This document shows positions 16,071-26,026 of a stretch of 64,000 nucleotides of DNA, piece by piece. The notes under the pieces are model-generated. The model saw only the letters and a list, made by a program, of their open reading frames with translations. It was not told the DNA's origin and ran no database searches. Source of the DNA: Sphingobium herbicidovorans (lineage in GTDB: Bacteria; Pseudomonadota; Alphaproteobacteria; Sphingomonadales; Sphingomonadaceae). The position numbers and the translations under genes are program-made. Positions within the stretch are counted from its first letter, which is position 1, and every line of letters begins with the position of its first letter. The stretch is taken from NCBI RefSeq assembly GCF_002080435.1, contig NZ_CP020540.1:62001-126000 (forward strand), written 5' to 3'.

Positions 16071-18836
16071 TTATTCGCCAGGCGGGGGTGCCTGGAAGAA
16101 TTTGCGGCTCGTTTCCCTGCCTACGTTGCCCTGAATGTCCGCTCCCGCTTGAATGTGCTGAGCCCGGCCAGCTATGGCAGCCGCGTCATCAGCCGCGTGA
16201 GACACCTTCCCCTTTGCGATGATGGTGGCTGCCGCATCGGGATTACCCAGAGGCGGCCCTGGCGGCAAGCCGGCTACGCCTTGGGGGTGATAGCTCTCCC
16301 TTACGTCGTCAAAGCCACCCGCGCTACGATGCGGAACCTCAACTATATTCGGGTCATAAAAGCGGTCTTGTACTTCGGCGCGGATAGCGTGCTGCTTCTC
16401 CCCCATCCACCGGCTGATCATGCCATCCCGAACCGTGCGTTGATGGTCAGTCAGGTCTGTCGCCCAGAGTTCCGGCGCATCGAGGCCTGGATTGTTCATC
16501 TGTTCCTTCCGATACCATTGAGCCAGTTCCTGACTGAGATTTTCGCTGAGCTGCATCCCGTGCGTCTCAGCATAGCTCGCGTCGCGAGAAAGTTGCTGCG
16601 ACAATTCTTCCAGCTTCTCAGCTGATTCCTGATAGGACCGTGCACGCGAGAGAGCATCTTCGCGGCCTAGCGACGATGAACTGGTTGTTGATGCGCGAGC
16701 GAAGGTCCCGCCCTTTTCGTATGTTCCATCCGACGTTGAGGCGTTGTTGCCGATCGAATGCTCATCGCGGACGCCACTGACCGAACTGCTGGACTCGTCG
16801 CTAGACCGGGTCTCTTTGAAACCTTGGCTCATCTGGTCATTCTGGTTCGCACTCATGCCAGCTCGCACATCGAAGCCACCACCTACGCCGCCTCGACCCA
16901 GACCCGAGAGATGCCCCCCGATGTTACCGCCAATTTGCTCGATCCAGTTCGTCGACCAATCCCGCCCACGGTTTTCCGACTGCCCAAGTGCGGTCGAACT
17001 GCGCTGATCGATACCCGACGAACTGCTGCCCGATCGCCGGTCAGTCTGCTCGATCGACGTGCTCGAACTCCGCCCCGCGCTCGTATCCCACCCGGATGAA
17101 CGCTCCGACGACAGGCTGGAAGCGCTGCGTTCCGTATGGGTGCTGGTCAGAATGTCGTTCGCAGCCGCTCGGTAAGCCTGCGCCTGCCGATGCGCCTCAT
17201 GCGCCTGCTCGCGCATCTCCGACACGAAGCCGGTGTTGGCCGTGGGCGTGAACGAAAGCCGGGAGATCGCATGCGAAGTATCTATCACCTCCTGCCCATT
17301 GCCAAAGCTCGATACGATCCCGCCATTGTCATGCCGCCAGCTGGAGGCAGCGTTTCCAGCCTGGTAGGAAGCCGCGGTGTTCCACTGGTCGCTTTGGCGC
17401 ATGTTCGACGTCTGATTGGCCCAGCTTACATTGCCGTAAGCATAGTTGCCGGTTGTTTCTTCCAGCGCCGCGGCTTCGGCCGCATTTTGCGCCGGCGCCA
17501 GCATCGACATGGACTGCCCGGCAATCGACATGGCGCCGCGCGCTAGCCCCGCGGCGAGGAATGGGACGCTCATCAGCATGAACCCGGCGATGGTCGCGGT
17601 TTCCGCGTTGACCGCACCGATTCCGGCATAGGTGCCCAGCGTCATGCCGCCTTTGGCGACGCCCGCGGCGGCAGCTTCGGCCCGCGTCATGCAGATCATA
17701 TGGAGAATGACATAGAGCGGCCCCCAGGCCGCCAGATAGAAGAACCCTGTCGCATAGCCCTTCAGCGTCGACAGCCCGGTCTGTGGCATCAGGAAGAGCG
17801 GGAAGATGACCGGAAACATGGCGAAGAACACAACCGTCAGCACGACGTTGAGGATCGGCACCCATGTCATCGCCTGCTGCGCGATGCTGTTATAGGTGTT
17901 CCTTGCTTGGATATCCGCGCGTGTTTGCGCAAAGGCGTCGATCGCGCTGCCGCTCATGTTGGTGCGCGCCTGCATGAACGCATTGATGGCGGTATTTTGC
18001 CGCATCGTCTCGACAAAGCCATTGCTTGATTGGGTGAACGCCTGGTTGACGATCGGCAAGTCGCTGCGGAGCTTGGCCTGCGCCACCGCTTCGGAGAGCT
18101 TGGGATAGAGCTCCAGCCCCCATATCTTCGAATTGGCTTCGATCATGGACGCCCATTGCGCGTCCAGCATCAAGTAGGCTTGCCTACAGGTCACGATATA
18201 GGGTGTGACCGTGCCGCCGCTCCTCTCGAGCCATTCCTGCGACCGGGATTCCGCGTCGGAGGCGATCGCGGCCCAGAGGTTAGTGGCGTTGGCGAGATCC
18301 GTCAGCGACTTCTGATAGAGCATGATGTCGCCAAAGACGCACTGCTTCATATAATGGTCGAGATTGGCGGAAAACTCGGCATCGCGAATGTTGAAATTGC
18401 GCGTCGCGCCGAACAGACGGGCGCCGTAGATCAGGCCATTGCTGCTATAGTTGAGCTCGCTCGGGCTCACGAACACGGTTTCTGCCGTGCGGGTCAGATA
18501 ATCGCCAATCTGGGTTGTGAAGCTCGCCAGCACGCCAAGCCCCAGGGGCACGTTGGCGACCGTTGCGGGCGCAAGGCTCGGAATAACCCGATCGGTCACC
18601 TTGATATCGACCGTGGGCACCATAAGGCAGAGGTAGATGGCGGTCGCCTGCAGGAACCAGTTGAGCCAGGCCTTATAGTTGAGCGTGAACGCCACTACGA
18701 GCAGCGAGTAGATGAGGCCCATCACCATGATCAGGCGGATCAAGGAACGATAGCCGCCGCCTCCAGTCCAGGCGGATACCGCGTTGAAGATGTTGACGAG
18801 ATATTCCCCGCCGCCGACCGTGAAGACCTCCAGCAT
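16071..18836 (-). CDS. traG: F-type conjugal transfer protein TraG
   Basis: 921 residues. The N-terminal 450 residues hold several membrane segments (SLIRLIMVMGLIYSLLVVAF near 33-52; VLTVVFFAMFPVIFPLFLMP; YATGFFYLAAWGPLYVILHM) as in F TraG, which acts in pilus assembly and mating-pair stabilisation, its C-terminal part also in entry exclusion. The C-terminal 400 residues are soluble, rich in Ser, Gly and Gln (SSLSSERSSGWDTSAGRSSS), low in complexity and likely extended in the periplasm. Ten bases after traH. Last gene of the leftward transfer operon. N-terminal assignment firm; the tail is poorly conserved. Confidence 0.88.
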   Translation of the reverse strand: MLEVFTVGGGEYLVNIFNAVSAWTGGGGYRSLIRLIMVMGLIYSLLVVAFTLNYKAWLNWFLQATAIYLCLMVPTVDIKVTDRVIPSLAPATVANVPLGLGVLASFTTQIGDYLTRTAETVFVSPSELNYSSNGLIYGARLFGATRNFNIRDAEFSANLDHYMKQCVFGDIMLYQKSLTDLANATNLWAAIASDAESRSQEWLERSGGTVTPYIVTCRQAYLMLDAQWASMIEANSKIWGLELYPKLSEAVAQAKLRSDLPIVNQAFTQSSNGFVETMRQNTAINAFMQARTNMSGSAIDAFAQTRADIQARNTYNSIAQQAMTWVPILNVVLTVVFFAMFPVIFPLFLMPQTGLSTLKGYATGFFYLAAWGPLYVILHMICMTRAEAAAAGVAKGGMTLGTYAGIGAVNAETATIAGFMLMSVPFLAAGLARGAMSIAGQSMSMLAPAQNAAEAAALEETTGNYAYGNVSWANQTSNMRQSDQWNTAASYQAGNAASSWRHDNGGIVSSFGNGQEVIDTSHAISRLSFTPTANTGFVSEMREQAHEAHRQAQAYRAAANDILTSTHTERSASSLSSERSSGWDTSAGRSSSTSIEQTDRRSGSSSSGIDQRSSTALGQSENRGRDWSTNWIEQIGGNIGGHLSGLGRGGVGGGFDVRAGMSANQNDQMSQGFKETRSSDESSSSVSGVRDEHSIGNNASTSDGTYEKGGTFARASTTSSSSLGREDALSRARSYQESAEKLEELSQQLSRDASYAETHGMQLSENLSQELAQWYRKEQMNNPGLDAPELWATDLTDHQRTVRDGMISRWMGEKQHAIRAEVQDRFYDPNIVEVPHRSAGGFDDVRESYHPQGVAGLPPGPPLGNPDAAATIIAKGKVSHAADDAAAIAGRAQHIQAGADIQGNVGRETSRKFFQAPPPGE

Positions 18837-18846
18837 GGCGCGCCTT

Positions 18847-20313
18847 TTACCGAACGCCCTGGGCGCTCAGCCCGCGCGAGAAATTGAGCGCTGCCGCCAT
18901 TCCAGGCGACATCGTGTTTTGCAGCGTCGATTCCAGGAATACGCTCCGGTTGATCACCTGATAGGTGAGCTGGAGCTTGTTGTTGAGCTTTACCTCGCGC
19001 TGCCCGAACTTCTGCCGTGTCGCGGCGATCTGCGCCTTCCACTGCTCGGCCGTCGCCTGATCCGCCGTCTGGTAATGGACCTTCGACTGCTCGACCCGGT
19101 CAAGCATATTATCAAGCATGGCATTGAGGATATCGACCGCTACAATTTCAGACAGCGCCTCTATTTCGCCGTCGGTCAGCGCATTATGCGCAAAGGCCTG
19201 CACGGTAAGAACCTTGTAGAGCGGGATCGTCGCCATGTTGAGCAGCTGCTTTTCCGCTGCGGTCAATGTGCCGTTGGTCCGAGCCTTGATGCTCATGTCG
19301 CTAATCATCCGCCGGATGCGCGGCCGCAGAGCCGAAGACGCCGGAACCGAGAGCCGGGTCTCCCCTACATCATAGCAATCGCTGTCATTGCATTTGAGTA
19401 CCTTAACCGCTGGCGCATTGTCGGTGCCATCGAGCAGGGCGGTCACCACGGCTTCTTCGGCCGGGCCAAACATGACCACCTTACCGCCGACGCTCGAATC
19501 CGCGGACGGACGGGTGACGATGGTGCCTACCAGCGTCATCACATATTCGGAAAAATCCTGGTCGAAGGCGCCAAATTTGGCGGACTTCTTGAGCGCCTCC
19601 CAGGTGTAATTGTGGTTTTCGCCAACGAGCTGATCCTTCATCGCGGCATCGCTGTTGCCCGCGATCGTGCTGTCCCGGCTACCGCCATTGTTGCAGCCCT
19701 GGCGTGAGGCGGCCCAGTCGGAGAAGACGCCTTGGGCATTGCCGACCGCTTCGCAGATGGTCGCGCGGGTCGTGTCCATCGTCGGCCAGATGCCGCCGAC
19801 CAGCGCCTGCGCCGTCTCGCAGCTCGAGATGTTCATTTGATTGAGGAGCTGCGCCTTCTGGCTGAACTCGTCCATCACTTTGCCGATCTCCGGCGAAACG
19901 GAGTCGATTGCGAGTTTGAACGCGAAGCCCAGTGCATTGTTGGCGGTCGCCTTGAGCATCGCCACGATCTCTGACGCATTGATGAATGAGAAAGAGCCAG
20001 CAAAAAGATCAATGCCGCCGCAGCCGGCGCGAGCGCTTGGAAGCTGGAGGTTGAAGGGTGAGACGCTCTTTTGCGGAAAGCGGGTCCAGACATTGCCGAG
20101 TGAATAATAGCCAGCGGACTGGCCCTGAAAGGTGGACGGACCGGTGACATTGGCCGCGCCGCCCGCTTCGCTGAAGAAGCTGTTCATTTCCGAGGCCACA
20201 TTGGCGTCGGCGACGCCAGTCACCGCAAAATGGGCGGCAGCCGTCATGGCGACCAATGATCCAGCCCCCTTAAGGAAGCGGCCGATGCCGCCGGCCTTGG
20301 TGCCCTCTGCCAT
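18847..20313 (-). CDS. traH: F-type conjugal transfer pilus assembly protein TraH
   Basis: 488 residues. Near the N-terminus a hydrophobic stretch (SLVAMTAAAHFAVTGVADA) serves as signal sequence. Family features include GCGGIDLFAGSFSFINASEI, the NALGFAFKLAIDSVSPEI segment, ISSCETAQALVGGIWP, and a C-terminal coiled region. TraH is a periplasmic/outer-membrane-linked factor for F pilus extension. Start ATG overlaps the traF stop by one base. Confidence 0.9.
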   Translation of the reverse strand: MAEGTKAGGIGRFLKGAGSLVAMTAAAHFAVTGVADANVASEMNSFFSEAGGAANVTGPSTFQGQSAGYYSLGNVWTRFPQKSVSPFNLQLPSARAGCGGIDLFAGSFSFINASEIVAMLKATANNALGFAFKLAIDSVSPEIGKVMDEFSQKAQLLNQMNISSCETAQALVGGIWPTMDTTRATICEAVGNAQGVFSDWAASRQGCNNGGSRDSTIAGNSDAAMKDQLVGENHNYTWEALKKSAKFGAFDQDFSEYVMTLVGTIVTRPSADSSVGGKVVMFGPAEEAVVTALLDGTDNAPAVKVLKCNDSDCYDVGETRLSVPASSALRPRIRRMISDMSIKARTNGTLTAAEKQLLNMATIPLYKVLTVQAFAHNALTDGEIEALSEIVAVDILNAMLDNMLDRVEQSKVHYQTADQATAEQWKAQIAATRQKFGQREVKLNNKLQLTYQVINRSVFLESTLQNTMSPGMAAALNFSRGLSAQGVR

Positions 20314-21122
20314 CAGAAGTCGCTCCCCACCTTGGTGTTGGTCAGCATGAAGATGCGGTCCATGATCTCGTCGCCCGAGAGGATGCCAAAGCCAACCGGG
20401 ATGGCGCGCCTGGTCGCGGTGTCGAACAGTACAAGCGCCGGCGTCTCATTGCCCGGCACGCCCATGCGGGACCGCTGCCCGGTATCAACGACATAGTTGG
20501 GGAAATCACGGCTGGGTCCGCCGTCCATCGATACAGCCATCACCGCCATGCGGTGGCTATCCGCGACCGAACGCAGGATGGGCGCGAATATGTCGCAGGC
20601 GCCGCAGCTCTGGGCGTAGAAGTAGAATAGCCCGTAGCGTTGGCCAAGATTGGTCAGCACCGCATCGCGATCGGCCTTGCGATTGTCGAGCCATGCCCGC
20701 TTGCCCACCGTGTTGACCGGGCGTTGCAAGGTATAGTCGAGGCCCGGGTTCTGCCACAGCGCGCGCTGCCAGGTGTCAGCGAAAGTGGAGGCTTGGTCCA
20801 GCTGCTCACGCTGGAAGCGGACATAGGCGATCACATTATCCTCGGTCGGGTCGAGAATGGCCTTGGCCTTAAGCTCATCCAGCTCTCGGGAGATCGCCGC
20901 CATGCGATCGGCCGCACTTGCCTGCGGCGCTGCCGGAGACTGCTTCTCCGGAGCCTTGGGTTTGCTGCAGTAGAACCACTGGCCGAGCCGGCGCTCACCG
21001 CAGTAGAAATCATCGCCTTCCAGCTGGCCGCCGGCATGAGGACCCGCAGCCTGTGCGCGCACCGGCGCTGCGATGGGGGAGAGTGCCAGCAGCAGCATCG
21101 AGAGCGTTGCCGGGGTCTTCAT
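20313..21122 (-). CDS. traF: F-type conjugal transfer protein TraF (thioredoxin fold)
   Basis: 269 residues. Signal peptide MKTPATLSMLLLALSPIAAP. The C-terminal half is thioredoxin-like with FYAQSCGACDIF, a CxxC at about residues 170-173, so an active disulfide oxidoreductase is possible (the E. coli F TraF has lost this pair). ATG 21122 is chosen for the signal peptide and GAAGAGAG ribosome site; the frame is open further up into traN. With DsbC in the same operon it probably folds the cysteine-rich TraN. Confidence 0.88.
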   Translation of the reverse strand: MKTPATLSMLLLALSPIAAPVRAQAAGPHAGGQLEGDDFYCGERRLGQWFYCSKPKAPEKQSPAAPQASAADRMAAISRELDELKAKAILDPTEDNVIAYVRFQREQLDQASTFADTWQRALWQNPGLDYTLQRPVNTVGKRAWLDNRKADRDAVLTNLGQRYGLFYFYAQSCGACDIFAPILRSVADSHRMAVMAVSMDGGPSRDFPNYVVDTGQRSRMGVPGNETPALVLFDTATRRAIPVGFGILSGDEIMDRIFMLTNTKVGSDF

Positions 21123-21153
21123 GCGTGGCTCTCTTCGACCCGCTGTCCAAAAG

Positions 21154-23963
21154 TCACTGACTATGCAGTTCATAATAGTCCTGTATTTTCTGTTGAATGT
21201 CGTTCATCGTCTCGACTTCGTCAGGCATCCGCGCGGCGTCCATGAAGTCAGAATAGACGTCGGTGAAGTCCATCACCGAAAGATCAAGGCGCGAGAATTC
21301 ATCGACCGTAAAGCCTTCGCACTGTTCGGATTTGGGTTTGCCGAACGGCTTGTTGATCTGCGGTCGACCCTGTTCCTGAAGAATGCGCGAGAGCTTGCTC
21401 TCAAAACAGCAATAGGTCTTCCGCTTGGTCGTGCAGACGCCAAGGACGCTGCTCGAGCAATAGCTGCCAACGAAGGTGCAAAAGCCCATACGATCCTTCA
21501 CATCGAGCATCTTCTCATCGGTCGAGCAGAGGAAGGTCGTGAGGAACTGGGTGGCGACGCCTGCCAGTGCCGCGACATTGCCGCTGATCGCGCCGCTAAG
21601 CGCAGCGCCGCCGATGCCAAGCGGCAGCAGCCCAGACACCTTGCCCGCACAGCAGTTGACGACGCCGAAGATCGGCTTGTGGCAGGTGTCGCGGGTCCCG
21701 GGAAACACATGCATGTCTTCAGGATCGAAATCCTTGCCCGCCGTGTCGATCGCGTGCAGCGCGGTGAGCGCATCCTTGAACTCGGTCGATGCCTCTCGGC
21801 TGATCGCTTCGCAGTCGCCGTTGATGCAGTAGACATCATCGCCGCACACATATTTGGGCGGCTGCTGCACCATTCCGCCCGGTACCGGGCAGCGATAGAC
21901 CTTCTCCATCATCTTGCACCCATCGGCGGACGGGGTCTCGTCTAGGCAATTGTCATATTTCCAGCTGCACTGCGGATTGGCCTGAAGATTGCCGCAGTCG
22001 TTTTGCGGATCTTCGGTATAGCAAGTGCCGTCAGGCTTGGTTTTTGCCCCTTGCGGACACTGCTTGTGTGACGTGGCGGGTTGGCTATGGGTCTGCGAAC
22101 ATGTCTGGCCGGAAAGGGTGAAATCTGCCGGGCAATAATAGATCGGCTGAGCAGCGACGGTCGCGGTGCATTGTGAGCCCGACAGCACAAAGCCGGTCGG
22201 GCAGGCATAGATCGGCGTCGCCGCTTGGTCTTCGGTCCTGGCGCAGTTCGTGCCGCTCAGCGAATAGCCGGTCGAGCAAGCATAGACTGGCGTGCCCGGC
22301 AATGTGTCGGTTCGCGAACATGTTGTGCCAGTGAGGCTGTAGCCGGAGGGACAAGCATAGCTCACGGATGCCGCGATCTGCGCGTTCACATTGCAGGTTG
22401 CGGCCGAGAGGTTCCCGCCGGTCGGACAGCTATATTGGACGTTGGCCTGTTTATATTCGGATTTGACGCATGTCTGGCCGGACAAGGCGTAATCGGCAGG
22501 GCAGACATAGGTGACCGACGCACCAGTCACATTGTTGCGGTAACAGGTTGTGCCCTGCAGGTTGCCCCCTTGGGGGCAGGTATAGGTGACAACGCCGTTC
22601 TGCACGACGTTCGATACGCACTGATTATAGGCCGGGTCGAAATTCCACGCAGCGCTAGGGCAGGTATAGGTCGTGAGCGGCTTATAGAGGCAATAGGTGT
22701 CGCCTGACGCTTTCTGCTCCCGCAGGAATTCAATACTGCCGGGTTTGGTGCCGGTTGGCGCGCATTTCTTGCCGGAAAATTCCGCCTTGCGCATAACGCA
22801 ATAAGGCCCGCCGCCGCCGAACATGGTGCCTGGATTGTAGTAATAATAAGGACAAGCGTAGGCAGGCGTAGCCGATGTCGTGTTTGTGGTGATGCACTGG
22901 CTCCCCTGGACGGTGCCGCCGCTGGGGCAGCTATAGGTCGCGGTCGCCTGATAATTGGCGCTTTGGGAGCAAGTGCCGTTGTCTAGGCTGTAGCCGGTGG
23001 GGCAGCTATGGCTTTGCGTCGCAGGCTGCGTCAGCTGGCGCGAACAGGTGGCGCCATTAAGGGTCCAGCCAGGCTCACAGCTATGGGTCGCGGTGGCGGC
23101 ATAGCTGAAATTGCGCGTACAACTCGTGGCGATGAGCGAATAGCCGCTCGGACAGGAGTAGCTCGGCGTTGCGCCGGTGGTGACGGTCCTCTGACACACT
23201 GATCCGGCGAGGCTATAGCCGTTGGGGCAGCTGTAGCCCGATTGATTGGCATTCTGGCTGAGGGTTCGGCTGCACCTGCTGCCGTTCAACGTCCATCCTG
23301 CCGGGCAGCTATAGGCGCTCACATTGGCCGGCTGCGTCTGCGCACATTGTGCGCCGCTCAAGGTCCAGCCTGCCTCGCAGCTATAGCGGATGCTGGCCGG
23401 AACGGTTTCGACCGTGGAGCAGGTGGCGCCGCCCAGCGTCCAACCAGGGGGCAGCTATAGACGGTTTCCGATGGCACCGAATTGACGACAACCCCGGTGT
23501 CACAGGTGGCGTCATAATAGATCTGGCTCTCTTGCGCGGGCAGGGGCTTGCACTCGCCGCTGCCGCCGCTGATGCTTTCGCCGCCCAACTGGGTGGAGGG
23601 ATCATTTTCGATTGCCGACGCATTGGCCGTGACGGCCTTGATCTCGTCACCTGAAAAGGTTGGACGGATTTTGTTGGCGTCGGTCGCAATCTGATAGGCT
23701 TCGCTCGATCCCTTGAGCGCGTGAGCGTCATTGGCGAGCTTGTCGGGATTGCTGAAATAATCTGCCTCGGGGAGGTCGGTCCCCTGATAGCCCGGCACGA
23801 TCGCAGCTTGGGCGTCATTCTTGGGAACCCAGGCCTCATCGCTCCGCATCGCGTTGCCGAGGAACTTGCCCTCTTCGCGCGCTTGATTGGTGGTCATCTG
23901 CGCGGGCGTGGGCACGGCAACGCCGAGCAGCACCAGGGCGATGAGCGAGGCAAGCCGCTTCAT
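21154..23963 (-). pseudogene. traN: TraN mating-pair stabilisation adhesin, split by a 1-base frameshift
   Basis: Two overlapping frames make one protein of about 935 residues. The upstream frame (23963 to about 23452) has the signal peptide MKRLASLIALVLLGVAVPTP and family features (AREEGKFLGNAM, GECKPLPAQES). At a run of five G on the plus strand (23447-23451) the frame is lost; adding one base restores YSCPPGWTLGGATC and joins the downstream frame exactly. Downstream come about 17 Cys-rich repeats and then the conserved TraN C-terminus (VYCINGDCEAISREAS, GVVNCCAGKVSGLLPLGIGG, RKTYCCFESKLSRILQEQGR). TraN is an outer-membrane protein contacting the recipient. The break could be a sequencing error, a true mutation or a phase-variable tract. 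ATG overlaps the trbC stop. Confidence 0.85.
22018..23463 (-). repeat. Cysteine-rich tandem repeat array within traN
   Basis: About 17 units of roughly 24-26 residues follow the pattern Y-x-C-P-x-G-[YW]-x-L-x-G-x-x-C followed by about ten Thr/Ser/Ala-rich residues. One unit is interrupted by an insertion (CPYYYYNPGTMFGGGG). Each unit has two cysteines that probably form an intra-unit disulfide. DNA-level identity between units is moderate, so this is a protein repeat and not a CRISPR or satellite array. Confidence 0.85.
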
Positions 23964-24709
23964 GGCCGCTCTCGTTTCATGTTCGAAAGCGCCACCGCCG
24001 CGATCCGGGCGCCTGGCCCATTGCCATCGACGAAGCTTCCCAAAGCATAGTGCACCGTCACATTGCCGGTCATCCTGTCATAGGGCGGCAGCGGCGTTGT
24101 GCAGTGGAAGCCCGAGCAGGGGTCAAAATCCGATGACACCGCGACATAGGTCGGCACGGCCTGCACATCGAAGGCGCGGAACAGCCGGGGATCAACGCCG
24201 ATATTGGCAAAGTCATCGGTATCAACGACCTTGGCGAGCTCGGTTGCAAAACGCTTCATGCTGTTGTTGGGAAAGCCGCGGAACACGACGATCCCACCCG
24301 CCTTGGCCGTGTCGTGGACCATCTGCTTCAATGAGGCTGGCGGCATGGAAAGGCTGGCAAAGGCAATGAACTGCGGCGCCTCACCAGCCTTGCCGTTGAG
24401 ATTGGCGGCGGCACCCTCAACGATGGCATCGAAATCGATTGCGCCGTTCTGCCCGGTGGGCAGATCGCTGGCCGCAACGCGGCGCATATTCTCGGTGGCG
24501 CCCTCCTGTACCGCGAGCGCATCATCGCGGAACGCATCGCCGCGATCCTTGACGTGATCGACGAACGCGGCGGCGTCGGCCTCAAGCCCAGCAGCCCGCC
24601 GCTTGATCGCCTGAATGTCGATGCCCTCGACCGTCTGGCCAAGCAAGGCAGAGATTCCGCCGACGCCAAGCAACACCCCGATGCCGACGCGCACCCAGGA
24701 GGCGCTCAT
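23960..24709 (-). CDS. trbC: F-type pilus assembly protein TrbC
   Basis: 249 residues. N-terminal hydrophobic segment (VRVGIGVLLGVGGISALLG), then the TrbC_Ftype domain: FIAFASLSMPPASLKQMVHD, GGIVVFRGFPNNSMKRF and AFDVQAVPTYVAV, a degenerate thioredoxin-like fold. Periplasmic factor in pilus assembly. ATG 24709 lies 32 bases beyond the traU stop; earlier in-frame codons fall inside traU. Its stop overlaps traN (ATGA). Confidence 0.88.
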   Translation of the reverse strand: MSASWVRVGIGVLLGVGGISALLGQTVEGIDIQAIKRRAAGLEADAAAFVDHVKDRGDAFRDDALAVQEGATENMRRVAASDLPTGQNGAIDFDAIVEGAAANLNGKAGEAPQFIAFASLSMPPASLKQMVHDTAKAGGIVVFRGFPNNSMKRFATELAKVVDTDDFANIGVDPRLFRAFDVQAVPTYVAVSSDFDPCSGFHCTTPLPPYDRMTGNVTVHYALGSFVDGNGPGARIAAVALSNMKRERP

Positions 24710-24740
24710 TGCGCGCTTTTTCCGATTACTGGAGCCGCGA

Positions 24741-25760
24741 TCAGAAGACACAGCAATTTCTCTTTCTCCAGACGAGATAGCCCATATCCTCGCCTCCGGC
24801 GGGGTAGGCACGCCCGGCGCCGGGCGGCATGGTGGATGCGCCGATCGAGGAGCAGGCGTAGCGGCCCGACACGGTCGGGATCGGGTTCACCATCTGGAAG
24901 CGATATTGCTGCTTGCGCATGATCGGCATCACATATTTGCTGCACAGGCCCTTGGAGCCCATGGTTCCCCAGGCGAGCGCCTGCCGATGCATCTTGTAGG
25001 CAAAGCGCGAGAGGGCGAGGCGGGAGGACTGGACATGGCCGATCGAGGACGGGATGTTCCCGTTCATGGGATACATGGCTCCCTGGCAGCCCGCGCACCA
25101 GAACAGCGTGTCGATCGGCATGGCGGCGGTTGCGGTCACACAATCGGCCGCGCAGGCTGCCTGCGCTATTGGATTGGCAAAGACGATGGCTTCGGGATTG
25201 ATGAGGCCGGAGAGCGCGTCATCCTGCCAGAGCGGATCGACCTCGGTCATATAGGCGATGTCGAAGCTTGCCTGCTCGAAGCAGACGAAATCGGTCAGCA
25301 GCTCCATCCAATAGAGCAGCGGATAAACATACCAATGGACGTGCCATTTGGCGGTGCTCTGCGATCGTCCCCCGACCATGGAGGGGCCAGCCATATAGCC
25401 CTGACCGATATCGAAGCCCGGCGCGATGCGCACACCGCCGAGGTTGGGAAAGCACCAAGGCTTCATGGTGACATCGGCGAGCCGTGCCGGTTCCCAGAAG
25501 CCGACTGAGATGCCCACGCGGGGGATCGGATCGGAGCAGGCGCAGATCGGCGAGGAGGGGTTCGACGCGTCGGGCCGATTGCCGGGCCAGATTTTGAGCC
25601 CGCCGACCGACAGGGGGAAAAGGCAGGACCAGCACACGTCAGTGATGGGATTGACGAACTTGCCGTTGCAGGTGGGCGCTGCCCGAGCCGCTGGCGACAG
25701 GATGGATCCGAGCAGGAGCGCCGCGACGAGCAGGATGCCGCGTTGATGCAGCCGGATCAC
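24741..25760 (-). CDS. traU: F-type conjugal transfer protein TraU
   Basis: 339 residues, normal family length. Signal peptide (GILLVAALLLGSILSPAARA) then NGKFVNPITDVCWSCLFPLS, PLLYWMELLTDFVCFEQASF and many paired cysteines. TraU is a periplasmic protein essential for DNA transfer more than for pilus growth. GTG 25760 overlaps the preceding stop (GTGA) and puts the signal peptide at the start; a longer open frame upstream is an overlap with the neighbour. Confidence 0.92.
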   Translation of the reverse strand: MIRLHQRGILLVAALLLGSILSPAARAAPTCNGKFVNPITDVCWSCLFPLSVGGLKIWPGNRPDASNPSSPICACSDPIPRVGISVGFWEPARLADVTMKPWCFPNLGGVRIAPGFDIGQGYMAGPSMVGGRSQSTAKWHVHWYVYPLLYWMELLTDFVCFEQASFDIAYMTEVDPLWQDDALSGLINPEAIVFANPIAQAACAADCVTATAAMPIDTLFWCAGCQGAMYPMNGNIPSSIGHVQSSRLALSRFAYKMHRQALAWGTMGSKGLCSKYVMPIMRKQQYRFQMVNPIPTVSGRYACSSIGASTMPPGAGRAYPAGGEDMGYLVWRKRNCCVF

Positions 25761-26026
25761 TCGGACGTCTCCCGAAGATCGAGGATGGCAGTGTCCGCCC
25801 GCTGCTTGGCGACCCAGTAGATCACGCTCTGGATCAGCGTCAGTGCGATCAGCGCTGCGGCGATGCACGGGGCAGCTTGGCCCAACAGGGCACGCAGCGG
25901 CGCTATCAGGCTGACGCCGACAGCGGTGAAGAGGCAGAGGATCTGCCATGCCAAGCGCATGCGCCGAAGGCGGCGCGTCTCTGGCGCTGCCATCGGTGTG
26001 CGCAGCAGGTCTAGCCAAAGCGGCAT
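25757..26026 (-). CDS. Small two-span membrane protein in the tra operon
   Basis: 89 residues. Two hydrophobic segments (LAWQILCLFTAVGVSLIAPL and AAALIALTLIQSVIYWVA). It is start/stop coupled with traW (TAATG) and traU (GTGA), which strongly supports that it is translated. I do not recognise a family; it sits where F-type operons carry small accessory membrane proteins. Confidence 0.65.
   Translation of the reverse strand: MPLWLDLLRTPMAAPETRRLRRMRLAWQILCLFTAVGVSLIAPLRALLGQAAPCIAAALIALTLIQSVIYWVAKQRADTAILDLRETSE

Noticed and set aside
21998..23463. Regular repeats resembling a CRISPR or satellite array
   Set aside because: The period is conserved at the protein level (two cysteines per unit) and the DNA units differ; they lie within the traN reading frame.
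24615..25508. Long plus-strand open frame opposite traU/trbC
   Set aside because: It mirrors high-GC codon use of the coding minus strand; traU and trbC are clear family members. The same applies to long plus-strand frames opposite traH, traN and traC.
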